Origin: Betaproteobacteria bacterium
Lineage (GTDB): Bacteria > Pseudomonadota > Gammaproteobacteria > Burkholderiales > SG8-39
Length of the DNA: 64,000 bases
Reading direction: 5' to 3'
NCBI GenBank assembly: GCA_016195915.1
Contig: JACPYS010000044.1
Location: 1-64,000, forward strand
The notes below the pieces were generated by a model, which was not told the origin of the DNA, made no database searches, and was given only the letters and a program-made list of their open reading frames with translations. Of the stretch, positions 52,076 through 62,805 are shown in pieces. Each line of letters starts with the position of its first letter. The first letter of the stretch is position 1. A program made the translations under genes and the position numbers.

Positions 52076-53506
52076 ATGCGATATACCCAATTTCTGGTTC
52101 TGGTGATGATTTCCGGGTCGACGGCTGCCGCTCCCGCCGCCGGGCAGGACGCGCTACCGGCGCCGGTGGCGGCAGCGCTGCGCACCGCTGGCGTGCCGGC
52201 ATCGAACGTCGCCATCGTGGTACAGCAGGTGGGGTCGGATCGCCCGTCGACCAGGCACCAGGCCAGTACCCCTATGAACCCTGCCTCTACGATGAAGTTA
52301 GTAACCGCTTACGCGGCGTTGGAGATGCTCGGTCCGGCCTATCGGTGGAAGACCGAGGCCCATGTACGCGGGTCGCTGCAGGATGAAGTTCTCGCTGGCG
52401 ATCTGGTGTTCAAGGGCTACGGCGATCCGAAACTGACCTACGAGAACCTGTGGTTGTTGCTGCGCGCGCTGCGCGAGCGTGGGCTGCGCGACATCCGGGG
52501 CGACGTGCTGCTCGATCGCAGCTATTTCGACACTCCGGAGCACGATTCGGGAAAGTTCGACGACCAGCCGCTGCGCCCCTACAACGTCGGGCCCGACGCG
52601 CTGCTGCTCAATTTCAAGGCGATCCGCTTCCAGTTCGTGCCCGAGCCGGAACGCAGCGCGGTGCGCGTGTACGGCGAGCCGCGCCTCGATCCGTTCGATA
52701 TCGTGAGCGTGCTGCGCCTCACCAGCGGACCGTGCGGCGACTGGCAGGAGCGGATCGCGCCGGATTTCCGCGACGCGCCTGCGCCGCGGGCGCTGTTCAC
52801 CGGCAGCTATCCGGCGAGTTGCGGCGAGCGTTCCTGGCACGTCGCGCTGCTCTCGCCGGACGATTATTTCGCCGGTGTTTTTCGCCGTCTCTGGAGCGAA
52901 CTCGGCGGCGCGCTGTCAGGCGGCGTCAAGAACGGCGCGCTGCCGAAAGATGCGCGACTGCTGGCGAGCGTCGAATCTCCGGGGCTCGCCGAGGTGGTGC
53001 GCGACATGAACAAATTCAGCAACAACGTCATGGCCCGCCAGCTTTATCTTACGCTCGGGGCCGAGGCCTCCGGCCCGCCAGCCAACGCGGTCAAGTCGCG
53101 CGATGCAGTGAAGGCATGGCTCGCGCGGAAGGGAATTGACGCACCCGAACTGGAGATTGAAAACGGCTCGGGCTTGTCGCGCGTCGAGCGCATCAGTGCG
53201 GGGAACCTCGCGGCGCTGCTGGTGGCGGGGTTCCGCAGTCCGCTAATGCCCGAACTGCTCGCTTCGCTGCCGTTGGTGGCGGTCGACGGCACAATGCGTC
53301 GCCGCCTGCGGTATGAGGGCGTTGCGGGCCAGGCGCACATCAAGACGGGAACGCTTGCAGACGCGCGCGCGATCGCCGGCTACGTGCTCGACCGCCGCGG
53401 CAGCCGCCACGCGGTGGTGATGTTCGTCAACCATCCCAACGCGCCCGCGGCGCAGGGCGCAACGGATGCGCTGCTGCGCTGGGTGTACGATTCGGCCGCA
53501 CGCTAA
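52076..53506 (+). CDS. dacB: D-alanyl-D-alanine carboxypeptidase/endopeptidase (PBP4)
   Basis: The 476-residue protein has a signal peptide (ending near PAAGQ) and the three active-site motifs of class C penicillin-binding proteins: STMK (Ser-71, Lys-74), SNN (about 320) and KTG (about 424). The large insert between SxxK and SxN is typical of PBP4. It trims peptide side chains of peptidoglycan in the periplasm. Divergent from groESL. Confidence 0.93.
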   Translation: MRYTQFLVLVMISGSTAAAPAAGQDALPAPVAAALRTAGVPASNVAIVVQQVGSDRPSTRHQASTPMNPASTMKLVTAYAALEMLGPAYRWKTEAHVRGSLQDEVLAGDLVFKGYGDPKLTYENLWLLLRALRERGLRDIRGDVLLDRSYFDTPEHDSGKFDDQPLRPYNVGPDALLLNFKAIRFQFVPEPERSAVRVYGEPRLDPFDIVSVLRLTSGPCGDWQERIAPDFRDAPAPRALFTGSYPASCGERSWHVALLSPDDYFAGVFRRLWSELGGALSGGVKNGALPKDARLLASVESPGLAEVVRDMNKFSNNVMARQLYLTLGAEASGPPANAVKSRDAVKAWLARKGIDAPELEIENGSGLSRVERISAGNLAALLVAGFRSPLMPELLASLPLVAVDGTMRRRLRYEGVAGQAHIKTGTLADARAIAGYVLDRRGSRHAVVMFVNHPNAPAAQGATDALLRWVYDSAAR

Positions 53507-53528
53507 GTTATAATTTTAGTTATAACTT
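53505..53528. promoter_or_regulatory. Promoter/operator of the AbrB-Doc module
   Basis: AAGTTATAA-N6-TTATAACTT is a perfect nine-base inverted repeat that starts at the last codon of dacB. TATAAT at 53510-53515 lies inside it as a -10. The repeat is a likely site for autoregulation by the antitoxin. Confidence 0.7.
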
Positions 53529-53541
53529 GGGAGGGCGCGCA

Positions 53542-53766
53542 ATGCAGAAACTCAAAATCGTGAAGATCGGCAACTCGCTCGGCATCATCCTGCCCAAGCC
53601 GTCCGCCGAGCGCATGCACGTAGGCAAAGGCGACGAGCTGACCTGCCTTGACACGCCCTCCGGCATCGAGCTCACTCCCTACGATCCGGGTTTCGAGAAG
53701 AAGCTTCTGGTGGCGCGGCGCGTTGCGCGCCGCTACCGCAACGCCCTTCGCGAACTGGCGAAGTGA
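53542..53766 (+). CDS. AbrB/MazE-type antitoxin
   Basis: ATG 53542 follows GGGAGG. The 74-residue protein begins with a swapped-hairpin AbrB/SpoVT DNA-binding domain (KLKIVKIGNSLGIILP, about 3-18) and has a basic C-terminal tail (ARRVARRYRNALREL). Its stop overlaps the toxin GTG by 4 bases. It should bind the palindrome upstream and neutralise the Doc toxin. Confidence 0.88.
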   Translation: MQKLKIVKIGNSLGIILPKPSAERMHVGKGDELTCLDTPSGIELTPYDPGFEKKLLVARRVARRYRNALRELAK

Positions 53767-54161
53767 AGCGCTGGACCTGGCTCGACGCGACGGACCTCAC
53801 CGCCTATCACGCAGAGCAGATTGCGGAGCACGGCGGCAGCGCGGGTCTGCGCGACCACGGGATGCTGGAATCCGCTCTCGCACGGCCCAGGAATCTCGTC
53901 GCCTACGGCGAGCCGGATGCGTTCGATCTCGCGGCAGCCTGTGCGTTTGGCATCGCCAAGAACCATCCGTTCGTCGACGGAAACAAGCGCGTCGCCCTGG
54001 TCGCAAGCATCACCTTCCTCGAGTTGAAAGGCTGGCGATTTCTCGCTTCCGAAGTGGACGCGGCGGTGGCGTTTCTTGACCTTGCCGCCGGCAGGATCAC
54101 CGAGCGCGAGCTGTCCCGATGGCTGGAAGCAAATAGCCGGCGGGCGGCGCGCAGGCACTGA
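53763..54161 (+). CDS. doc: Doc (death-on-curing) Fic-family toxin
   Basis: The GTG-started 132-residue protein has the Fic motif HPFVDGNKR (about 68-76) and the Doc fold with LRDHGMLESALARP. Doc proteins phosphorylate EF-Tu and stop translation; the K in NKR and its neighbourhood fit Doc rather than AMP-transferring Fic proteins. Overlap with the antitoxin gene gives coupled synthesis. Confidence 0.92.
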   Translation: MKRWTWLDATDLTAYHAEQIAEHGGSAGLRDHGMLESALARPRNLVAYGEPDAFDLAAACAFGIAKNHPFVDGNKRVALVASITFLELKGWRFLASEVDAAVAFLDLAAGRITERELSRWLEANSRRAARRH

Positions 54162-54166
54162 CCTCG

Positions 54167-54577
54167 CTACGCAGGAATCGCGATTGCCTTCCCGTCCTTC
54201 AGTGCCACCCAGCCCCGCACCACCCGGTAGACCACCCACAGCCCGACGGCAACGAACAGGGGAAACGCGAGCAGTGCACCGATCAAAGTGGCGAACAACA
54301 TCCCTCCGATCGCGCACCACAGCAGCGTGAACCAGAAGGTGCGGATCTGCCAGCGGAAGTGCGATTCGAGAAACGTGCCGCGCGCCTCACTGCGTTTCAC
54401 GTAATTGAGGACCACCGCGACGATCGACGGAAACCCGAAGACGAAAGCCGTCACGATGAATGCGGCGGAAGTGGCTCCAATCACGACCGAAAGCGCGTGC
54501 AGCGCATAGATTACGTGCGTCCAGGCGACCAGGCCTTCGTCGGGGGCGGCGAACGCAGCCGGTTCCGGGGCGCTCAC
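54167..54577 (-). CDS. DUF4870-like membrane protein
   Basis: A GTG at 54577 overlaps the ubiD stop (GTGA) and gives 136 residues with three hydrophobic segments (about 18-50, 78-103, 105-118). The pattern [16 protein letters not shown] followed by [14 protein letters not shown] is that of DUF4870 proteins of betaproteobacteria. Function unknown. It shares the ubiD transcript. Confidence 0.75.
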   Translation of the reverse strand: MSAPEPAAFAAPDEGLVAWTHVIYALHALSVVIGATSAAFIVTAFVFGFPSIVAVVLNYVKRSEARGTFLESHFRWQIRTFWFTLLWCAIGGMLFATLIGALLAFPLFVAVGLWVVYRVVRGWVALKDGKAIAIPA

Positions 54578-56082
54578 AGTCCGAGTTCCTTCCACAGCGC
54601 ATCGACGCGTTGCTTGACGGCAGCATCCATTGCAAGGGGCTTGCCCCAATTTCGGCTCGTTTCGCCAGGCCACTTGTTGGTCGCGTCGATACCCATCTTG
54701 GACCCGAGTCCCGAGACGGGACTGGCAAAATCCAGATAGTCGATCGGCGTGTTCTCCGCGATCAGCGTGTCGCGCGCCGGGTCCACGCGCGTGCTGAGCG
54801 CCCAGATCACTTCCTTCCATTCGCGCACGTTCACGTCGTCGTCGGTGACGACGATGAACTTGGTGTACATGAACTGGCGCAGGAAGCTCCAGATGCCGAA
54901 CATCACCCGCCTGGCATGCCCCGGATATTGCTTCTTCATGCTCACCACGGCCATGCGGTAGGAACAGCCCTCCGGCGGCAGGTAGAAATCGGTGATTTCC
55001 GAAAACTGCTTGACGAGCAGCGGAACGAACACCTCGTTGAGCGCGACGCCGAGCATCGAGGGCTCGTCCGGCGGCTTTCCAGTGTAGGTGCTGTGGTAGA
55101 TCGGATCGCGCCGCAGCGTCACGCGCTCGATCGTGAAAACGGGAAAGCGCTCGCATTCGTTGTAATAGCCGGTGTGATCCCCGAACGGTCCTTCGAGGGC
55201 CGTCTCCCAGCCGTGACCGGCTTCGGCGTCGGGGTGGATAGCGCCTTCGAGGACCATTTCCGCGGAGCCTGGCACCTGGAGATCCGGGCCGATGCACTTC
55301 ACCAGTTCGGTGCGCGCGCCGCGCAGCAATCCGGCAAACTGGAACTCACCGAGCGTGTCTGGCACAGGCGTTACCGCCGCGAGAATGGTCGCCGGATCGG
55401 CGCCAAGCGCGACAGCGATCGGAAACGGTGTGCCCGGATTCGCAAGGGAGTGTTCGCGAAAGTCGAGCGCACCGCCGCGATGCGCGAGCCAGCGCATGAT
55501 CACCTTGTTCGGCGCGATCACCTGCTGGCGGTAGATGCCGAGATTCTGCCGCGGCTTGGCCGGTCCACGGGTCACGGTGAGGCCCCAGGTGATGAGCGGG
55601 CCGGCGTCGCCAGGCCAGCAGGTCTGGACCGGCAGGCGAGACAGGTCGACTTCCTTGCCTTCCCACACCACGTCCTGGCACGGCGCCGAAGACAGGACCT
55701 TCGGCGCCATGTCGAGCACCTTGGCAAGCAACTGACGCAGATCCGGAAGCTTGTCCCAGATGTCGCGCAGACCCTTGGGCGGATCGGGTTCCTTGAGTGC
55801 GGCGAGCAGCCGTCCGATGTCACGCAAGGCGGCGGATGGATCGGCGCCCGCATCCATGCCCATTGCAAGTCCCACGCGCCGCACGCTGCCAAACAAATTG
55901 GTCAGAACCGGTATCGAGTGGCCCGCCGGTTTCTCGAACAACAGCGCCGGACCGCCCGCACGCAGCACCCGATCGCAGATCTCGGTCATCTCCAGGCGCG
56001 GCGAGACCTGCGCGCGCACACGGCTCAATTCGCCGAGCGATTCGAGTTGCACGATGAAATCGCGCAGGTCGGAACATGCCAT
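54574..56082 (-). CDS. ubiD: UbiD family decarboxylase (4-hydroxy-3-polyprenylbenzoate decarboxylase)
   Basis: Start 56082 gives 502 residues. Conserved parts include [39 protein letters not shown] and [10 protein letters not shown]. UbiD uses prenylated FMN to decarboxylate the octaprenyl-hydroxybenzoate made by UbiA, third step of ubiquinone synthesis. ubiA lies just upstream, one gene away, supporting that role over a catabolic UbiD. Confidence 0.95.
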   Translation of the reverse strand: MACSDLRDFIVQLESLGELSRVRAQVSPRLEMTEICDRVLRAGGPALLFEKPAGHSIPVLTNLFGSVRRVGLAMGMDAGADPSAALRDIGRLLAALKEPDPPKGLRDIWDKLPDLRQLLAKVLDMAPKVLSSAPCQDVVWEGKEVDLSRLPVQTCWPGDAGPLITWGLTVTRGPAKPRQNLGIYRQQVIAPNKVIMRWLAHRGGALDFREHSLANPGTPFPIAVALGADPATILAAVTPVPDTLGEFQFAGLLRGARTELVKCIGPDLQVPGSAEMVLEGAIHPDAEAGHGWETALEGPFGDHTGYYNECERFPVFTIERVTLRRDPIYHSTYTGKPPDEPSMLGVALNEVFVPLLVKQFSEITDFYLPPEGCSYRMAVVSMKKQYPGHARRVMFGIWSFLRQFMYTKFIVVTDDDVNVREWKEVIWALSTRVDPARDTLIAENTPIDYLDFASPVSGLGSKMGIDATNKWPGETSRNWGKPLAMDAAVKQRVDALWKELGL

Positions 56083-56086
56083 GGAT

Positions 56087-56623
56087 CTATGAACGCATCC
56101 GGTTTGCAATCGCCTCTGCCAGGTTTTCCGCGAACGCAATGAGCCCGCGGTCGCGGCCTGGCACCACGAATTCCCGCTCGGTCGAGGGCAGCACCACCAC
56201 CAGCGTGGTGTACCCGATCCAGCCCGTCACGGCAAGCGCCGCGCCCCAAACGACGAGCGCGAGCGCCATGCCGGGCATCAGCGCAACCAGAAACTCCAGC
56301 CCGCGCAGCGTGCTTTCGAGGAATTGCGCCACGGGACTCGCCTGCGCAGGGTCCCTCGAGATCTGCGCCGAAACGTCTGCCAGCGCGCGTCCGATCTGCG
56401 TGCCGAAAGGGCCCGCGAGGCCGAGCACGACCAGCGCCGCAATTCCCAGCGCAATTCCCCAGCCGATGCGGCGATTGGCGCGCTCGAAGGAAATGCGCAC
56501 CGATGCAATTGCGTTCAGGGGCGTGCTCTCGCTGTAATCCGTGCCCAGGTGCACCAGACGCGCTTCGAACAGCATCAACTCGGTCCCGCGCAACGCGCCT
56601 CGCTCGAACAGGTATTGAGCCAC
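56087..56623 (-). CDS. Membrane protein of unknown function between ubiA and ubiD
   Basis: The 178-residue protein has two long hydrophobic stretches (about 53-73 and 115-148), an N-terminal soluble part with a DYSEST segment and a C-terminal [17 protein letters not shown] in pieces. I recognise no family. Its tight spacing (4 bases to ubiD, 19 from ubiA) places it in the ubiquinone operon; a role there is not shown. Confidence 0.7.
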   Translation of the reverse strand: MAQYLFERGALRGTELMLFEARLVHLGTDYSESTPLNAIASVRISFERANRRIGWGIALGIAALVVLGLAGPFGTQIGRALADVSAQISRDPAQASPVAQFLESTLRGLEFLVALMPGMALALVVWGAALAVTGWIGYTTLVVVLPSTEREFVVPGRDRGLIAFAENLAEAIANRMRS

Positions 56624-56642
56624 GGGGGGAACCGCGCGCAGA

Positions 56643-57527
56643 TCACCGCCACGCGGGCGGCAGCGGGAACGACAGCACGATGCCTAGCAGTATCGCCGCG
56701 CCGACCCAGTTGTTGTGCATGAAGGCCCTGAAGCAGTTCTCGCGCGAGCGCCCGCGGATAAGGCGCCAATGATAGCCCATGAGGATTGCGGCCACGGCGA
56801 GCCCTGCGTAAAAGGGCCATTCCAGCGAGAGCCGCGCGCCCAGCGTGCCGAGCAGAACCAGCATCACCGCATAACATGCCATCACGGCGGTCACATCGTG
56901 GCGGCCGAACAGGATCGCAGAGGTGTGGATGCCGATCTTCACGTCGTCGTCGCGATCGACCATCGCGTATTCGGTGTCATAGGCCATGATCCAGAAGAAC
57001 GTGCCGGCCATCAGCCACCAGCATTCGAGCGGCAATTCGCCGGCGACGGCGGCATAGGCCATCGGCACGCCAAAGCTGAACGCGATGCCGAGCCACGCCT
57101 GCGGCAGGGCGAAAAACCGCTTGGCAAACGGATACACGATCGCGATCGCAAGCGCCGCAACAGACAGCAGGATCGCCAGCCGGTTGAGAAACAGCACCAG
57201 CAGAAACGCGAGCAGCGCGAAGAATGCGCCTACCGCAAGTGCCTCCCGCGGCCCGATCTCACCCGCCGCGAGCGGACGGTGCTTCGTGCGCTCGACCTGC
57301 GCGTCGAAATCGCGGTCGGCGAAGTCGTTCACCGCGCATCCGGCCGAGCGCATCGTTAAGGTACCGAGCACGAAAATGAGCAGAAACTCCCAGCGGGGCC
57401 ATCCGGCAGAGGCCAACCACACCGCCCACAGCGTGGGCCAGAGCAGCAGCAGGCTACCGATAGGCTTGTCCAGCCGCACCAGACGCTCATAGGCGTCGAG
57501 CCTCTTCACGATCGCCTGGAAGTTCAT
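56643..57527 (-). CDS. ubiA: 4-hydroxybenzoate polyprenyltransferase (UbiA)
   Basis: The 294-residue integral membrane protein has both Asp-rich Mg-pyrophosphate motifs, NDFADRDFD (about 67-75) and DRDDDVKIG (about 191-199), and about eight helices. It attaches the polyprenyl chain to 4-hydroxybenzoate. Overlaps the recG stop by 4 bases. Confidence 0.96.
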   Translation of the reverse strand: MNFQAIVKRLDAYERLVRLDKPIGSLLLLWPTLWAVWLASAGWPRWEFLLIFVLGTLTMRSAGCAVNDFADRDFDAQVERTKHRPLAAGEIGPREALAVGAFFALLAFLLVLFLNRLAILLSVAALAIAIVYPFAKRFFALPQAWLGIAFSFGVPMAYAAVAGELPLECWWLMAGTFFWIMAYDTEYAMVDRDDDVKIGIHTSAILFGRHDVTAVMACYAVMLVLLGTLGARLSLEWPFYAGLAVAAILMGYHWRLIRGRSRENCFRAFMHNNWVGAAILLGIVLSFPLPPAWR

Positions 57528-59578
57528 GCCGAGCCCAGATCCTGGCGCGCCGAAAGCCAGCGCTCGACGTGCGCACGCGCCGCACCCGGGTGTTTTTCCA
57601 GCAGGCCGGCGGCGGCCTCGCGCGCCGCGCCAATGATCGCCTGGTCACGCTCGAGGTCGGCGAATCGCAGCAGCGGCGCGCCGCTCTGCCGCTCGCCGAG
57701 GTACTCGCCAGGACCGCGCAGCAGCAGGTCCTGCCGCGCCACCTCGAATCCATCGGTGGTCTCGAAGATCACCTTGAGCCGCGCGCGCGCGCCTTCGGAG
57801 AGCGGGTGGCGGTAGAGAAGGATGCAAACGCTCTCGGCCGCGCCCCGCCCCACCCGCCCGCGCAACTGGTGCAATTGAGCCAGGCCGAAGCGCTCCGCAT
57901 GCTCGATTACCATCAGCGAAGCATTGGGCACATCGACCCCCACTTCGATCACGGTGGTGGACACCAGAAGCTGGATGCGGCCCGCCGCGAAGTCGCGCAT
58001 CACCTCGGTCTTCTCGGGGGGCGCCATCCGCCCGTGCAGCAGGCCGACCGAGAGCTCTGGCAATTCGGCTTTCAATTCGGCGTGCGCTTCGAGCGCCGCC
58101 TGCAATTCGAGCTTGTCCGACTCCTCGACCAGCGGGCATATCCAGTAGGCCTGCTGCCCTGAACGGCAGGCCTCGCGAATACGCGAGAGCACCTCGCCGC
58201 GGCGCGCTCCCGCGACGAGGCGCGTCTTAACCGGTTCACGTCCGGGCGGCATCTCGTCGATGGTCGAGACCTCCAGATCCGCGTAATAGGTCATCGACAG
58301 CGTGCGCGGAATCGGCGTAGCGCTCATCATCAACTGGTGAGGCACCAGGCCGTCTTTCACGGCTTCCCCCTTCTTGCGCAGCATCAGCCGCTGCTGCACG
58401 CCGAAGCGGTGCTGCTCGTCCACCACCGCGAGCCCGAGTTGCGCGAATTCCACGCCCTGCTGAAACAGCGCGTGCGTGCCGATCGCGATCTGCGCTTCGC
58501 CGCTCTCGATCGCTTCGATCGCCGCGCGCTTTTCCCTTCGCGCCAGAGCGCCGTGCAGCCATGCGGTGCGCACGCCGAGCGGCGCGAGCCACTCGGAGAA
58601 CTTGCGCTGGTGCTGCTCCGCGAGCAGTTCCGTGGGCGCCATGACGGCCGCCTGCCAGTTCGCGTCGACTGCAGCGAGGCAGCCGATCGCCGCGAGGATC
58701 GTCTTGCCGCTGCCCACGTCGCCCTGCAGCAGGCGCTGCATCGGGTGACGCTCGCCCAGGTCCCGCCGGATCTCGGCGAGGCAGCGTTCCTGCGCGTGCG
58801 TGAGGCGAAACGGCAGTGCGGCGAGAAACCTGCGTGTAAGCGCTCCATCACCGGGAAAGGACGGCGCGCGCCGCGCGCGCCGTGCCCGGTGCTCGAGGTG
58901 CATCGACAGTTGTTGCGCGAGCAACTCGTCGAACTTCACCCTGCGCCAGGCGGGATGCGTGCGCTCGGCCAGTCCCGCGATATTGGCGCCGGGCGGCGGA
59001 AGGTGCAGTGTCCGCACGGCGGCATCGAATGGTCCGAGCGCGTAGCGTTCGCGCACGCTCTGCGGTAGCGTATCGTCGAGCGGCAGTTTCTCCAGCGCAT
59101 TGAGAATCAGCTTGCGCAGCGTCGCCTGCGCGAGCCCCGCCGTCGTGGGATACACCGGGGTGAGGCTTTGCGAAAGAGGCTCTCCGGCGTGCACGATGCG
59201 GTAGCGCGGATGCGCCATTTCGGCGCCGGCCCAGCCATTGCGCACTTCCCCGTAGGCGCGTACCACGAGGTCCGACGCTGTTGCACGCTGGAACTGCTTG
59301 AGCTGGCTGGGGTAGAAATTGAAGAACCGCAGCGCGAGCGGACCCGCATCGCCCTGGGTGTGCACGACCAATTGGCGGCGCGGACGATATACGACCTCGG
59401 CGCGCGCGACGCGCACCTCCACCAGCACCGGGGCTCCGGCCGGAGCCGCGTTCAGTGGCGTCAGCCGGGTTTCGTCCTCGTAGCGCAGCGGCAAATGCAG
59501 GACGAGGTCAAAGGGCGCGTGAATGCCGAGCTTCGCCAGCCGCGCGGCGAGTGCCTTGGGAAGCGCGTCGGCGTTCAC
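57524..59578 (-). CDS. recG: ATP-dependent DNA helicase RecG
   Basis: The 684-residue protein has the N-terminal wedge (OB) domain (about 50-150) and two helicase lobes with Walker A GDVGSGKT (about 285), the DEQH box in [16 protein letters not shown], and the C-terminal RGRVGRG motif VI followed by the TRG region. RecG reverses stalled replication forks. It is coupled to ubiA and to ridA by 4-base overlaps. Confidence 0.97.
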   Translation of the reverse strand: MNADALPKALAARLAKLGIHAPFDLVLHLPLRYEDETRLTPLNAAPAGAPVLVEVRVARAEVVYRPRRQLVVHTQGDAGPLALRFFNFYPSQLKQFQRATASDLVVRAYGEVRNGWAGAEMAHPRYRIVHAGEPLSQSLTPVYPTTAGLAQATLRKLILNALEKLPLDDTLPQSVRERYALGPFDAAVRTLHLPPPGANIAGLAERTHPAWRRVKFDELLAQQLSMHLEHRARRARRAPSFPGDGALTRRFLAALPFRLTHAQERCLAEIRRDLGERHPMQRLLQGDVGSGKTILAAIGCLAAVDANWQAAVMAPTELLAEQHQRKFSEWLAPLGVRTAWLHGALARREKRAAIEAIESGEAQIAIGTHALFQQGVEFAQLGLAVVDEQHRFGVQQRLMLRKKGEAVKDGLVPHQLMMSATPIPRTLSMTYYADLEVSTIDEMPPGREPVKTRLVAGARRGEVLSRIREACRSGQQAYWICPLVEESDKLELQAALEAHAELKAELPELSVGLLHGRMAPPEKTEVMRDFAAGRIQLLVSTTVIEVGVDVPNASLMVIEHAERFGLAQLHQLRGRVGRGAAESVCILLYRHPLSEGARARLKVIFETTDGFEVARQDLLLRGPGEYLGERQSGAPLLRFADLERDQAIIGAAREAAAGLLEKHPGAARAHVERWLSARQDLGSA

Positions 59579-59952
59579 CCCGCGTACAGGATCGCGTCGA
59601 CCTCCACCAGCGCGCCGCGCGGCAGGCTGGCCACGCCGACCGCCGCCCGTGCGGGATAGGGCTCCTTCACGTACTGGGCCATGACCTCGTTGACTAGCGC
59701 GAAGTGGGCGAGATCGGTGAGGTACACGGTCATGCGCACCGTGCGCCCGAGATCGAGTCCGGCCGCATCGGCCACCGCCGCGAGATTGCGGAACACCCGA
59801 TGGACCTGTGCGTCGACGCCCTCGGCTACCTGCATCGTCGCGGGGTCCAGGCCGATCTGCCCCGAGAGATATACGGTATCGCCGGCGCGGATCGCCTGCG
59901 AGTAAGTGCCGATGGCGGCGGGCGCATCGGCGGTCCTGATGACGGTCTTCAT
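59575..59952 (-). CDS. ridA: RidA family enamine/imine deaminase
   Basis: Start 59952 gives the canonical 125 residues. It has [22 protein letters not shown] and the C-terminal [19 protein letters not shown] with the Arg that binds the carboxylate of imine substrates. RidA destroys 2-aminoacrylate-type intermediates from PLP enzymes. Divergent from the TPR gene (43-base gap). Confidence 0.95.
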   Translation of the reverse strand: MKTVIRTADAPAAIGTYSQAIRAGDTVYLSGQIGLDPATMQVAEGVDAQVHRVFRNLAAVADAAGLDLGRTVRMTVYLTDLAHFALVNEVMAQYVKEPYPARAAVGVASLPRGALVEVDAILYAG

Positions 59953-59995
59953 GAAGGCTCCGGGAGTAGAATCTGCGCGGTCAATCTTAGCTGAA

Positions 59996-60340
59996 ATGAC
60001 CGCCCCCATCGTCGCCCGCCTCGAGAAGCTGCTTGGCACGCCGCGCGACGGCGCCTTGTTGCGCTATTCCCTTGGCATGGAGCACCTCAAGGCCGGCGAT
60101 GCCGAACGCGCCATCGGATACCTGCGCGAAGCGCTGGAACGCGAACCGGGTTATTCGGCCGCGTGGAAGCTGCTCGGCAAATCGCTTGCCGATGCGGGCA
60201 AGGCGTCCGAAGCGCTTGCGGCGTACCGCAGCGGCATCGCCGCCGCGCGCGCCAGGGGCGAAAAGCAACTCGAAAAGGAAATGAACGTGTTTGCGCGCCG
60301 GCTGGAGAAAGCCCTCGCTGCCGGCGGCACGCCCGCGTGA
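59996..60340 (+). CDS. Small TPR protein
   Basis: The start at 59996 gives 114 residues with two TPR units ([20 protein letters not shown] and [20 protein letters not shown], about 20-85) and a basic C-terminal helix. Cytosolic; function unknown. Small TPR proteins next to ridA are common in betaproteobacteria. Confidence 0.8.
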   Translation: MTAPIVARLEKLLGTPRDGALLRYSLGMEHLKAGDAERAIGYLREALEREPGYSAAWKLLGKSLADAGKASEALAAYRSGIAAARARGEKQLEKEMNVFARRLEKALAAGGTPA

Positions 60341-60400
60341 ACCTGTTCCACCGCCTGCGCGCTTCTGTCCTTGGGCGCTGCTGCGGGAGCGTCGAAGTGG

Positions 60401-60425
60401 AAAGGGCACTCGTTGAGCGCCCTTT
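60401..60425 (+). terminator. Hairpin after the TPR gene
   Basis: AAAGGGC (60401-60407) pairs with GCCCTTT (60419-60425) across an 11-base loop that itself contains CTC/GAG. It is followed by only three T residues within the stem, so termination is uncertain. The remaining 190 bases up to radC hold no ORF I can support, but have two copies of TGCCCCCA (60508 and 60520). Confidence 0.4.
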
Positions 60426-60615
60426 GAGGTTGGTGGGACGAAGGCTATCGAATAACCACCGCAACGCGTTGTAAATATTGACTGCCGTAACCTGTCGGCA
60501 TCGGCGGTGCCCCCAAAGATGCCCCCACCAAATCTGAGCCGTTGAAGTTTGAGTTGGCCTCGCGAGAAAACGGCGTAGGGCAGGCGAAATACTACGACCG
60601 TGCGTGTCGGATGGA

Positions 60616-61185
60616 TCACAGCAATCCCCGCTCGGCGAAGCTCAACGTGCTCGTCCCTGCCACGATGAAGTGATCCAGTACCTTCACGTCCACCAGCGAC
60701 AGCGCCTCCTTGAGACTGCGCGTAAGCAATTCATCAGCTTGGCTTGGCTGGGCAACACCGCTCGGATGGTTGTGGGCAAATATCACAGCCGCTGCATTCG
60801 CCCGGAGCGCGGCCTTAACTACTTCCCTTGGGTAAACGCTCGTTTGCGTCAGCGTCCCGCGAAACAACTCTTCCGCCTCGAGAACGCGGTGCTGCGCGTC
60901 GAGGAACAGCACCATGAATACCTCGTGCTCCCGCCCGCCGAGGGTGAGCCGCAGATAGTCTCGAACGGCACTCGGCGAGGTCAGGGCGTCGCGTGAGTTA
61001 AGTTCCTCCCGCAACGACCTCAGCACAAGCTCCCGCGCCACCGCGCACTTCTCATGAATGGCGTTTGTTTCGGACGGCGTAGCGAACAGCGGTTGCAGCG
61101 CACCTCGGTAAAGGCGACGGGATTCCCGGATGCCGACGAGCCTACCGAGCAAATCCACATCCGACAAGTGCGCGTACTTGATCAT
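60616..61185 (-). CDS. radC: RadC/JAB-domain protein
   Basis: The 189-residue protein has the MPN+/JAMM-like zinc site [14 protein letters not shown] (about 143-156) and [15 protein letters not shown]. It lacks the usual N-terminal UPF0758 helix-hairpin-helix part of chromosomal RadC, matching the shorter copies found on islands and plasmids. Function in DNA metabolism is unproven. It lies next to a tyrosine recombinase on the same strand. Confidence 0.88.
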   Translation of the reverse strand: MIKYAHLSDVDLLGRLVGIRESRRLYRGALQPLFATPSETNAIHEKCAVARELVLRSLREELNSRDALTSPSAVRDYLRLTLGGREHEVFMVLFLDAQHRVLEAEELFRGTLTQTSVYPREVVKAALRANAAAVIFAHNHPSGVAQPSQADELLTRSLKEALSLVDVKVLDHFIVAGTSTLSFAERGLL

Positions 61186-61274
61186 TTCTTAGAATCAACC
61201 GAGGAGCGCGTGCCGCGCGCTGTTGGGTTGCGCCCGAGCGCAATCAATTTCAAAAACTATCCGGTGAACATTTT

Positions 61275-62285
61275 TCATAGTAAAAAACTTGCAGCGTTGT
61301 TCTCGAACAGATTGGCGTCACGGATGTACCGCGCCAGCATTTCCGCCGATCTGTGGCCGGTCTGCTGTTGAATCTTGTACGTGCTGACGCCAATTTGAGC
61401 GGCGCTGGTCACCAAGCCGGAGCGCAAGCTGTGGCCCGAGATATGCGCCGCCGGTAGGCCCACCTTGGCCGCGTACCCCTTCAAGATCAGCGAAACCGAT
61501 GGGCCGGTCAGGCGATCTGCGGCAATGACCTGACCTTTGCTGATCGACCTGAACACCGCGCCAGATTCGATGCGGCCGTGTTCCAGCCACTGCCTGACGG
61601 CCTTGACCGGACATGCGCTGGTTCTCCCATAGGGCACTGCGATCTTCCTGCCTACACCCTCTTGGTCCGTCTTACTGCGGCGCAGGTGAATGATCAACCC
61701 CTCCCTCACAAACTCAAGGTCTTGCACGTCGAGCGCCACCAACTCCGAGCGTCGCAACGCCGCCGCAAATCCGATCAAGCTCATCGCCCGATCACGAATG
61801 CCCTTGGTGCCCCGCATGAGCGACAGGATCGCCAGTAGGTCTTGTTTCAGCAGCGGTGCTGCCCGACGTTGCGGCTTGCCCTTGCTTCGCCTGACACCTC
61901 GCAGCATCGTTCGGACCAGATCAGTCTTTGCCGGATCGGGCAGGCCTTGACTGACGTGCGCTCGGCTGACTCCGACGACCCTGCGTGAGATCGTGTGCGG
62001 CGAATGCACTTCGGCTCGGTCGGCGATGTACGCCGCAAGGATTTCCGGCGAGCACGGCACGGCCCCGCCCCAACTCAGGAAGTCCGCGAGGTCACCTCGG
62101 TAGGCTCGCCGCGTGTTGTCGGCGATGGCGGCTGACAGGTAGGTGCCTACTGCGCTCGGCAACGGCTGAATTTGCGCGTCGCCAGCGGGCCTTTCTACGC
62201 CTTCAACGCCCTCGGGTATTACTGCCGATAATGCAATCTTATCGTCTGTCAATTTCATCAACGGCAGGTAGGTTGAGCCGGTCAT
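61275..62285 (-). CDS. Tyrosine recombinase / integrase
   Basis: The 336-residue protein has a SAM-like N-terminal DNA-binding domain (about 45-130) and a catalytic domain with ALRRSEL (Arg), HSLRSG (His, Arg), GHRS (His) and the Tyr nucleophile in ARYIRDAN. The start could also be 62258. It probably drives movement of the surrounding element. It starts 3 bases after the HNH-like gene and is likely co-transcribed. Confidence 0.92.
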   Translation of the reverse strand: MTGSTYLPLMKLTDDKIALSAVIPEGVEGVERPAGDAQIQPLPSAVGTYLSAAIADNTRRAYRGDLADFLSWGGAVPCSPEILAAYIADRAEVHSPHTISRRVVGVSRAHVSQGLPDPAKTDLVRTMLRGVRRSKGKPQRRAAPLLKQDLLAILSLMRGTKGIRDRAMSLIGFAAALRRSELVALDVQDLEFVREGLIIHLRRSKTDQEGVGRKIAVPYGRTSACPVKAVRQWLEHGRIESGAVFRSISKGQVIAADRLTGPSVSLILKGYAAKVGLPAAHISGHSLRSGLVTSAAQIGVSTYKIQQQTGHRSAEMLARYIRDANLFENNAASFLL

Positions 62286-62288
62286 AAA

Positions 62289-62777
62289 TCAGCGCGGGCG
62301 AGCTGCTGGATCGCGCAGGCTCTCGATATCCATACGCAGACGGGCGAACCACTCTTTGCCGGGAGCCTTCGTATAGGGGCGCAACGGATAGAGAGCAGCC
62401 CGTTGACCGTGCTTCGACGCCAAGCGGTAATACTCGAACTCAAGTCGGACTGTCGGATTCTGTAGGTCGCTGGCGTAACCACCACGGCGGACATGCGCGA
62501 GAAACGCCGCCCAATAGTCCGGTCGCCGAAAACGCCCGTGCAGTTGTCGACGGTGGCAGTACGTGCAAAGGTCGTAGGCCGCTGGAGGTGTCCACCGGTA
62601 CGGCCTGCTGTAGTCCTCGCTATGAGATTCGACCACCGAATCAGGATCGCTGCAGATGTCGCAGGGGCCGGTCGGCGGTGCTAGTTGGCCAGCGGCGATC
62701 AGGCGCTTGTACGTTACGAGCAGCTCGTCCCGTTCCTGCCATGAGTACCCGTTGTACCAGCCACCCTCACGAGCCAT
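62289..62777 (-). CDS. HNH-like zinc-binding protein of an integrative element
   Basis: The 162-residue protein has CDICSDPD and later LCTYCHRRQLH (about 40 and 71), a four-cysteine zinc site with HSEDYSRPYRW between. This resembles HNH endonuclease domains but lacks a clear catalytic N-H pair. It is the first gene of the recombinase transcript and has a strong sigma-70 promoter. Function unknown. Confidence 0.7.
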   Translation of the reverse strand: MAREGGWYNGYSWQERDELLVTYKRLIAAGQLAPPTGPCDICSDPDSVVESHSEDYSRPYRWTPPAAYDLCTYCHRRQLHGRFRRPDYWAAFLAHVRRGGYASDLQNPTVRLEFEYYRLASKHGQRAALYPLRPYTKAPGKEWFARLRMDIESLRDPAARPR

Positions 62778-62805
62778 TGATTACTCAAGTTATTGAACTT
62801 AAAGG

